Below, in pieces: positions 55,061 to 64,000 of a stretch of DNA of 64,000 bases (its first letter is position 1; each line of letters starts with the position of its first letter). The DNA lies in the NCBI GenBank assembly GCA_020091685.1, contig CM034606.1, positions 22,770,695-22,834,694 on the forward strand, in the 5' to 3' direction. Both the position numbers and the translations under genes were made by a program. Source of the DNA: Lutjanus erythropterus. Its lineage: Eukaryota; Chordata; Actinopteri; Lutjaniformes; Lutjanidae. The notes beneath the pieces are model-generated. The model was not told the origin of the DNA and did no database searches. It was given only the letters and a program-made list of their open reading frames with translations.

Positions 55061-57900
55061 CGCACAGATGAACGCTGCTGAGATTAAACATGGTACAGGA
55101 GAGCTGCTTTTACTGCGAGAGTGAGAATAAAAGAGTGAGAGGATGAATTTTTATTAACAAATCCAAAGTGGAGGGATTTTCACTGAAGTTGGCACTGGTC
55201 CACAGAAAATTTACAAGCCAGAGATAACATATGGTCACACTTCTTCTTGGTCTGACACTGACTATCTCTTTGTCTTTCTTTCTCACATTCAAACTCCCTA
55301 TGTATTTCAGACACACACAAACACGCAAAGGTGAGAATGAATGTGTGTAGGACACCTGAAAATATAAACTGTCAAAGGCAATAACAGGGAAAAGGCTGCT
55401 CTCTAGTGGTTATACCGATCAATAACAGTTTCATTGTAAAATGGCAAATATATATTTTAAATCAAACAAGTTATCATTCAGTCCACTGCAGTTTTTTCAT
55501 CCTCAAGGAGGGCCATGATTTTGTGAGCACATTTTGCTTTGTGTTTGCTTTTTGACACAGTTTCCTCTTAAAATATTTAATGAAACCATGCTTTAAACAT
55601 TTTCCCTAAGTAAGTTTCTCTCATTGTTCGGAAGAAGAAGCACTGAATATTAAATTGAAGAAAGAAACACAATAAAAAAAAACATGAACTATAAAATAAA
55701 TATATCTTGAAAAAAAGTGTCTAGTGTGTTGGTAAGTATAAGTAGAATGTTAATGTTCTGTTTGTTGTGATTTAAGGCTGGACTGATGATTGCACAATGC
55801 AAACAACTGCCCCAGGGCACTAGTCCCTCAGGGGGCCCTGAAGGCTAATAATAGCCTAATAAATACTTAAGGTACTTAAGAACTAAAGGTGTGACCCCAA
55901 GTTTTTTTTAATTGTCACTGTCAATAAACAGCCATAATTAACTGACTGTAAACAAGCAGCTTATTTATTGTCACAACACAACATTAGGAACCACTTTCTA
56001 TTAAGGTACTCTTTAAAATGGTTTAGAGTTGCAAAGTAGCTTTATCAATGGTTAATAAAACATAAATCATTTTTTTTGTAAAGTCTTACTGGTGAAGTAG
56101 AAACAATATAGAAAATCTTTTGGTTGCCACACAGGTTGTGAAAACCAATCATCTTGACAGTTTCACTTGGCAGGGGGATTTTCTCTCAACCTGGCAACCC
56201 AAATGTTTTTCTTCTTGATAGTTCATAACTGACAGTGGTGGAATATAACTTGGTGCATTTACTCAAATACTGAGTATTTTACTACAAATTTGAGGTACTT
56301 GTACTTTCCTTGAGCATGTTTTTTTTTCATTGTACTTATTACACTAAATCTCAAAGGGAAATATAGTGTTTTAAGTAATTTTTCACACAAGAACATTTCA
56401 TGATTATTTTTCAGAAATTTGTGGTTTAGACTATTGGTTGGACAAAATAAATAAATAAATAAACCATTGTGAAACTATTTCATGATTTTTACAAACCAAT
56501 CATTCCATTAAAGGAGGAAAATAATCAGCAGATTAATCCATCATCAAAAGTATTATTACTTGCAGTCCTTTGCAAAATAGTTCAAACTGAGCTCAACTTC
56601 GACCAACTAGAACAGTAAAATACATGGATGCATGAGTAATAATGATGTATCATGATATCATATAGGCCTATAACAAGGGAGATCGGAGCATCTTGTCACA
56701 CATTTTGTTTTCACTTCAACATCTTGGTTTCAGTACATCACAGTCGCTCATTTTCCATATTAAATTAAGTGATAAAATCTTGTGCATAACTGTATAATTT
56801 CAAAAGTTTTACTTTTCCCCATTATCAGGCAAGATGTCACATGGTGACCAAATACAAACATGTATAAAGATTTTCCAACACTTTTTTTCTGCAGTTAAAA
56901 GTGTGATTTTAGACAGATATTTCATAATTTATTATTATTTTCCAGCTTTACATGCCTCACTGCCCTAAGCATTATGTCAGGTGGTGTGCTGCCATTGTTG
57001 ATGCTTCTTTTTTCATTTCGTTTTCGTGTGTGTGAGACGAACGCGACTGTGACTCTTTCATGAGATTGCGCCTGCTTATTGCTCCACCTGTGTGACTGCA
57101 TGCATCTCACTACCTGCCCACTCGCCTCTCATTGAAGATGAATTACGAGGCACGTCAGTCGCATCCTGCTTGAAAAGCCCATAAAGTACCGACACATGCA
57201 ATGTTGTTTACACGCCACATAACAACCACCAACTTTATAAGCTAGCAATTATTATTGAATTATTCTCACCTCAGATTGCAGTGACACACTGCATATCAAG
57301 CGCAAAATTATTTCAGAGGTGTGAGTTGTTCATGACACTGTTATATTTTTTTTTAGATAGCTCCCTCTGGTGTTGGAGTTTTATAACCAGTGTAACAACT
57401 TACTTCTGTGACAAGATGCCCTGCTCTCCCCTAGAATAGTTGTCACGGGACATTTTACTTCACTGAGTACTTTCACTTTTAAAACTTATGTTAATTTTCC
57501 TTTTGATACTTGTAAATACTTTTAAGTAGCCTTTTCAGTGCTATAATGACAACTCGACCTACACAGCATTAATGAATAGCGTCATTATATGAATTATAAA
57601 ACATTTACACTGCTACAACTAATAACACATTTCTAATAGTGATGTTACTTCGGTAATAACAATAATTTCGCTGTTAGCACTTTGTGATGAGTACTTTCAC
57701 GTGCAGCGCACCACACCACTAATCATTACAGTCTGACGTCACATCAACGGCCAGCGGGAGGGTTGTACAGAAGTGGTTTGCTTTCAGTGAATGGAGCTAC
57801 GATTTGAAAAAAAAAAAAAAAATGTCGCCAATACACGGAGAAAAATTAATTGAGTTAATACTAAAAGTGCAGACAGCACATAAAAATAGCATACACATGC
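55061..57900. other. Intergenic space with repeat relics
   Basis: No coding exon was found. Repeat copies are a truncated 'TACTTTTACTT' family piece (56232-56345) and a 'GATTAATCGAT' family piece (56395-56545, containing an AAAT microsatellite at 56447-56463). The rest is AT-rich and unremarkable. Confidence 0.45.
56395..56545 (+). repeat. Dispersed repeat with GATTAATCGAT signature, copy 2
   Basis: ACTATTGGTTGGACAAAATA, CATGATTTTTACAAACCAAT and AATAATCAGCAGATTAATCC parallel the copy at 10700-10858 in order and orientation. Confidence 0.5.
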
Positions 57901-57909
57901 AGGCGAACA

Positions 57910-58635
57910 AGCACGTTGAGGGTTTATAGCGTGCAGTGTCACCCTCTGAGACCCAGCTGACATGTCCACGCTCCGCCCAGATGGAAGCGAGAGGACGATG
58001 TCGGAATGATAAACTGCTGTGGGAAGTCAAGTCGGTACGGTGCGGCTGTCTGCTGTGTTTAGTTTATTTACATGACCGTGGACTGTACTGTACGAGGATT
58101 TTACGTTGTTTACGCGGTTGTAAATTAGTTTACGTTCGCTCGCCGCTTTACGGACTGTGTTTGTCGGTCGATAATGCTCGGTATCATCAGTTGGTCGGTG
58201 CTGACACCGAGACACTTTAACTAACGGCGTAGTGATACAGTAACGTTACCGTAGCTTCGGGCTATTTTGGACGGTAAAGTGGAAGTACATAGTGGAAATG
58301 TGAGGTATTCCCAACATTTTGCTTGTTCCTTTTCCAGTCAGCTCGTCTAAAAAGCAACACAGTTGATTTGTTTGGTACAGAACAGACTTAATAGTACGTC
58401 AAACGCAGCTTTTCATTTAAACTAGTGTAACAAGAGGACTATTGGCTATGGGCTAGCTAACGATGCATGAATGACTCTCAACCTAGAAAGACTGTTTTAA
58501 ACGGAAAGTGAAAGACTAGCTACCTCCAAGATACTTGGCAGCTCACTTCACAACATGCTACAAGACAACGAAAAAGTGGACTGTTGACCGACCCATCGTT
58601 AAGGCTGTAAATATGCTTTTAACGGCATAATTCAG
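57910..58635 (+). promoter_or_regulatory. Probable promoter and non-coding first exon of a downstream + strand gene
   Basis: CpG-containing, non-repetitive DNA with an exact TAACGTTA (58241-58248), of the same type as in the fam149b1 promoter, is followed by ATAATTCAG and GTAAGTGC. This is a near-consensus 5' splice donor with exon edge 58635. No long open frame crosses the donor convincingly, so the exon is probably 5' UTR. No coding exon follows within the 5.4 kb to the window edge. The gene cannot be identified here. Confidence 0.4.
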
Positions 58636-61600
58636 GTAAGTGCAACCATATACTGTACGTCTATCAGGTTACATAAGTCCCGTTACGAGTGTGAAATGAT
58701 TGGAAAACCGTGAAAGTTAATGTGTTAGCAATATGGCTGCCTTTTTATAGTAATAAACCTCTTTATTTCTCTGTTTGGTATGTATGAGTACAGAGGGTGG
58801 TAACTGAATATATAAATGTTATTAAAGACTGAAAGATAATAGAAAGAGTTTGGGATGAGGTTGACAGTAGTAGTCCAGTGAAGCAGATGAGGCCATGTTT
58901 TCTAACGTCACAGCATCACCCCCCACAGTCATAACGTGCCCTGGAAAGAGTCATTGTACCATGAATCAGGATGCCCAGGCTTTTATGTAATAAGCATATA
59001 AAAAGTAACTTATTATATAACGAATCATAATAACAAATTCTGCACAATGATTTCATAATGTAGCCTAGATAAATTAGAAAAATCTGGGAATTCTGCTGCT
59101 TGACCAGTGTCTCACCATGTCACACAGTATCACTATGGCTCAGTAGTTCATATGGCCTATTTTAATAGGAAACCAGTTTTGTTTGAGAAAAGCAAAATAA
59201 AGTTATAGTTTCCTTGCTTTGAGACACTCCACTCAGCTGTATGTTCCTCATGCACATGTCAGGATTAAAGGGTAACTAAAGATGACTCACGTGCCTTCAT
59301 GCTTCCCTCAGACAGGAGTTCAAATTTAACCAGGGTTTTTATACCATGCGGCGCAGCCTCACATATTCATATTTTTATACCTCAACTGAAGTTGCTGTCA
59401 GTCAAGTCTCATAACTGTGTGTGTGTCTGTGTGTCTGTGTGTGTGTGTGTGTGTGTGTGAGTGAGAACCATTTTGGGCTGTGATCTATTACAGACCAGAC
59501 AGTGCAAAGCGCCATGGCATCAACATGCCAGTACACATTAGGATAAGGCATGACTGATTGCCCTTAGTGTAAGTGAGATGGACACTCCTCGGGTGTTCCA
59601 GTGTTTGGGTGGGGTTGCATTTACACACCCACATGCAAATCCATGTGTGTGTTCCTTAGGCACCTGTTGGCATAGGTCCTGGAGCGCCACCTTGGCTGAG
59701 GGTGTGTTTACAATCTGATTCCCACCAACAACAGCTGAATGTCTCTGCCTCCTTGCCTGCTGAAGGACCCCCCAAATTGCAGTTCAATAAGCGAGGGCTT
59801 TTCCAGACTGTGTTTTTGTTGTCTGCCTGTCTCCATATGTGCCCTAACCATCAGTGTTAGTGTTGCTGGTAATGTAGCTATGTGTGAAGGTACACATTAT
59901 ACACATTACCCGCTGCATAGTAGTCATTCCAAGACGATGTAATGCCCCTTAAGGGCGACGATGTTAAGATGTTAAAGTCTGTTTGCAAGACGATAAAACA
60001 ACAAAGAAAAGTGTTGATTCATTTGAATGACAATACCAGAAATCACAGACTGAGGGACTGTGTGTAGAGCAAAGTAAGAATTGAACATCTCTTCAGACTG
60101 TCAGACACAAGCTGTTTTCAGTCATCCTTTCCACTGTAGGAGTTGTGTTTATTGTATATTGTATTTTTTTCCTGATCTAATTCATTGGAACAAAATGATA
60201 TGGCCTTTCTCTCTCTCATTCTCTGTGCTCTTTTTTTTGCTGATTGTTTGTTTCCACACACGCCACTCTACCGACAATAGTTCAAAATCAATGAGGGATC
60301 TAACAGCCGAGTATGTAAAATGCCCAGGGATGAGGTCATTCAGGATGATTCATTGTGCATGTTTTCGTGTGTGTTGTGGTGTGGTGTTCAGAGCCTAGAG
60401 ATTTGATTTGACTTTGACTTTTCTCTGATCCTCCTCGCCCTCTTCGCTCCCTGTATGTGGCCTATCATTAGAGCTATACTTAGCCACGCTTATCAGTTCT
60501 GTCATTCCCTCAGTAAGACCACAGATGTTTAAGGGCTTGGAATAGCTCAGTGTATAGCAGATGCATGCACAGGGTCAGAAATTGACAGGCACTTGGGGAA
60601 ACTATGCCCTTTAACATTCAGGAAATACCCTTGGAATAAAAGAAATGGTGAGCATAATGCTCTAATATATAGGAGTAGGTCATTCACATTTACTTTATGA
60701 TTGATGTTCATGTGTCTGTCGGATGATGTGGATGATCTAAAACCAACCAAAATGTAATCTAAAGTACTAGAAATTTAAAAGGCAAAAAAAAAAAAAAAAT
60801 GTTGACTTATACTAGAGCATCAGTGGAACATGAACATCTAATATAATAATGAAATGCAAAAAATGAAAGTTAGAGAAAGATAGCATGCATATTATAACTT
60901 GCTTTGTAATATGTGGCACAATTTTTTACCTGCTGTATTATATCAGTATTATGTGGAACAGGTGTGAGCGCTGTGAAGTGTTTTTGTTAGTGACTCCCTC
61001 TGTTCTTTTGCTGCAAATAGTGTGTTTGCACAGGTGTCATTATGAGCACAATGCAGGGCGGCATAGGCAGATGTATGCTGTTTTTGGCTTGATGATGACA
61101 TTTGTTGTCAAGATACAATGAGCAGTTGCTGAAATACCAGAAATCTTTTCCTCAACATGGAGTAGACTATAGCTATAACGATTAGTTGATTAATCAATTA
61201 ATGGATTAGTTGTCAGTTATTCAATTTATCCACCAACTTTTGATTTCTTTTGATAATCGATTAAGTGGTGTGAGTCATTCTTTAAGAGCAACTAAATAGA
61301 ATTTAGCCAGCATTCATTTTGTTCTACTGTGCTACTGACAGTGCTGTTTGCCTTCTACAATACATTTGATGGTTTTAAACAGCTTTGATTGTAAGTATGT
61401 GGCATAACGAACTGAATGTAAACTGATATATGACAGTCATCACCTTTGTTGAAAAATAATAATGGGCAGAATCTAAAGCTTATACATACCTGTTGTACAC
61501 CCACATTGTTGTTTTCACTTTGCCTGATTAGACCTCTTGTATGGACTGCATGGGTGTGTACATGCTCCAACATCCAGCTCCGCCCAATATCTACCTGAGC

Positions 61601-64000
61601 GAGGCCTGATTAGCTGTAAGTGTGCACTTGTGTGAGTGCCTTTAAATAGAAATGAATAAGAAAAAAGGATAATTATATACTGTTCATTATGCAGATGAAA
61701 ACTAGCACATACGTCACAAATGCATTGCTATCATTACAACTGTATGCAGTTTGAAGTGAATGCTTTTTCTATATTGAGAGCGGAGGAGTGGTATATTCAG
61801 TGCATGGCTCACCAGGTGTCTGCTCTTGCCAGCATGTCAGCTGTCATTGTGGTTCATATTAGTTAACGTGACAGGTACATGTATATAGTATGTGGCCCTG
61901 CTTCATCCTGTGCCTCATTAGCACTAGTCAGTGTAACTGCATGCACTCCATCGGTTAGCAGGATCACTTTCCTTTAAGTCTCATTCAATAATCCTTCAAG
62001 GATTTGAGTCATGTGATATTATAGAGTCCCTATGTGCCTGGGATCTGTCACAGGACAATGCTTGTGCTGGAGACTGTGAACTGTGTTTTGGGGGCAAAAG
62101 TTTGCTTTCAACAGCTCTGAACAAACACAGCAGAGTCATTCTCTAAAACCATATGTGACCTGCTGAAATCCGCATACATCTGTTCAAAATGGATGTTTTT
62201 CTCAGACATGCTGGCTCATTTTCAGAGCACTGCCCACTTAATAAACCGTGTCTTGAGTGTCTGTGTTCTCATGTACCAGTTTCATTTGGCACATTGCCTG
62301 TTTTTGGTCACTCACTACTGCCGTATCATTGTCAGTACTGGACTGCCATTTCACCCAGGTTAAGAGAGGGTACTTTTTATGACACAATTGTAAAGTTTAA
62401 GCTCTGGATCTGCTTGCTGAGGTGTTTTGACACTGTAGTGACATTAGACTCATTTTTCATGTTCTGTTGAAAGACAAAAACAAATTCAATCCCAAATGTC
62501 AGTCAGTGTGGTCACCTGCACAGGCATGAAGTTCATATTCAAATACCGTGTTTGCATGCAAGGCTCAACTACAGTATCTGAAATCACCATTTACTGCCAT
62601 TTCAAGATTAACAAAGCAGACCAAACCATACCGGGAGAAAACCTGTGAGCTCTGTAGGAATGGTACAGAAAACATGCATAGTCAAAGTTTTTAATTGGTT
62701 ACACTCTTAACAGCACATGATCGATCAATGATTAATCATTAACATCCCTAATTCAAACCAGTTTTAACAGCCAGGATATATCCAGCCGCAACCACCATTA
62801 ATAAGTATTCAGTCAGTTTATCCCTGAAGGCTCATAAGGTCAATAGAAAGGTTACCCTATTGTATCCAACACTCTTTTGGATGGGTTCCCGCTTAGTTGC
62901 ATCAGTTGACCCAATAACTCTACACCCTGTGAAAAATTGGACACAATGGCATGGCATTTGATGGATGTTAACCACCAACTGGGGCCTTATTTGATGTAAG
63001 GAGGCCTTATTCTCCCTGGCCTCATATGAGACTGTTTGTCAGTTACTGTAAAAAATATGCTGCCTTAGGAAACAGTAGAGTTTGGGGGAATTGTTTGTTA
63101 AGAGAGACAGCTTGATCGAGTGAATTGAAAGGAATGAGGCACAGGAAAAGATGGAAGCTGTGGAGAGAGGAAGCTGACCTAATAGTAGTGTATTGTCCAT
63201 TCATAGAGGATAAATCCAGTAGGAACATGATCTATTAAAAGCTTTAGACTATGTTTCATATTTAGGGCCTTAACCCAGACTCTGTGTCATGGAATGATTT
63301 AGGTTCATTGTCTCAAAGCCACATCTCTCAGGACAAGTCTGTGTTTTGCCTTGTAACATGTAGTGATAAGGAATGAGATAGCATAGGTTACATCAAAACA
63401 AACTGCCCAGTGGGTAGATAATCTGGAGATGTATCAAATAAACTCACGTCAGTGTAAATGAAAAATGTTGACACAGCAGAGAAAGTGAAGTCTTAGTTCT
63501 GATATCAAAGAAAAAATTTGTGTGAAGGCATACAGTTGGTCATGAACTCACTCTGCATATGAGTCTGAGGTCTGTGTTAATGTTGTGGGGTTGTGTTCAT
63601 TAGTCATGTGGGAAATGTGCTTATAGCAGTGCATAAATCTATACATGTGCCTGTACCTTTTCTGTTTAAAAATGTGACACTTGAGTTTAATGTGATGTTA
63701 TACTTCATCAAAATGTCATGTTGTCAGGGTTCATTTAGTGTTCATGTTCTCATCAAGCAATAATTTTCACTAAAGCTTTGACGCAGACTATTTTCATATC
63801 ATATCTGACACACAGAGAAATTAACTTTGCAATCAGATCATGATACATGCTTTCAGCACAACTTCCTGTGTACTGCTGATATTTCAGTACATAAAACCAA
63901 CAGACCTACTTTTTAACCTTTAGCTGTACTGGTTTAACAAGTGAAGCCAGAATAAGTAATGTTTTAAAAAAAAAAAAATTATATTATAATATATTATATA
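58636..64000 (+). other. Presumed large first intron, no coding exon seen
   Basis: AT-rich sequence without any recognisable protein similarity. It contains a (GT)n/(GTCT) microsatellite at 59417-59461, a 'GATTAATCGAT' repeat piece in reverse orientation (61160-61285) and a poly(A) run at 60786-60799. The open frames present (up to 105 codons) have no domain and no splice-site support. Confidence 0.4.
61160..61285 (-). repeat. Dispersed repeat with GATTAATCGAT signature, copy 3 (reverse)
   Basis: ACGATTAGTTGATTAATCAA, TTAATGGATTAGTTGTCAG and TTTTGATAATCGATTAAGTG read as the reverse-oriented end of the family also seen at 10700-10858 and 56395-56545. Confidence 0.45.

Noticed and set aside
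57936-58220. 94-codon + strand open frame in the promoter-like region
   Set aside because: Poor start context, no domain, and the frame stops 415 bp before the donor at 58635. It is at most an upstream open frame.

Overview
The window is vertebrate nuclear DNA, most likely from a ray-finned teleost of percomorph type. The support is: multi-exon genes with GT/AG introns that are mostly short; proteins that read through as clear fish orthologues of human genes; abundant microsatellites; and several dispersed repeats typical of spiny-rayed fish genomes. No prokaryotic, plasmid, CRISPR or phage signal is present. Every gene model below was assembled by eye from splice sites, reading phase and remembered homologous proteins. 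No alignment was run.

Layout. (1) Bases 3-164 are the last 53 codons of an unidentified membrane protein on the + strand. (2) ecd (ecdysoneless) lies on the - strand (2117-7375, 13 coding exons, 665 aa) and converges on that first gene. (3) A head-to-head promoter region (7376-8556) separates ecd from fam149b1 (+ strand, 8557-20564, 16 coding exons, 673 aa). (4) fam149b1 converges on dnajc9 (- strand, 22456-25060, 5 exons, 252 aa). The order and orientation ecd(-) fam149b1(+) dnajc9(-) match human 10q22. (5) A paralogue of the secreted factor NDNF lies on the - strand (27062-37568, 3 coding exons, 578 aa). (6) A 10-kb gene-poor stretch with microsatellites, a transposon with long inverted repeats and possible conserved regulatory DNA follows. 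(7) A small secreted SPARC-family protein lies on the - strand (47894-54231, 7 coding exons, 244 aa), with the relic of a LINE reverse transcriptase in an intron. (8) From about 57.9 kb there is a CpG-containing promoter-like region and a probable non-coding first exon of a + strand gene ending at a strong donor at 58635. The last 5.4 kb looks like its first intron, with no coding exon seen.

How the genes relate. ecd, fam149b1 and dnajc9 are broadly expressed intracellular genes: splicing and cell-cycle factor, ciliary protein, histone co-chaperone. They share short promoter regions with housekeeping features, including a ZNF143/SBS-type element, repeated TAACGTTA octamers, and E2F- and CCAAT-like boxes. 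The ndnf-like and SPARC-like genes encode secreted, matrix-associated proteins and have larger introns and spacers. I found no single novel multi-gene system. The most interesting items are the compact SPARC-family gene, the NDNF paralogue with a basic insertion, a frame-neutral lysine-rich exon in fam149b1, two tail-to-tail gene pairs with poly(A) signals facing each other within about 50 bp, and a 0.67-kb transposon-like element with roughly 90-bp inverted repeats.
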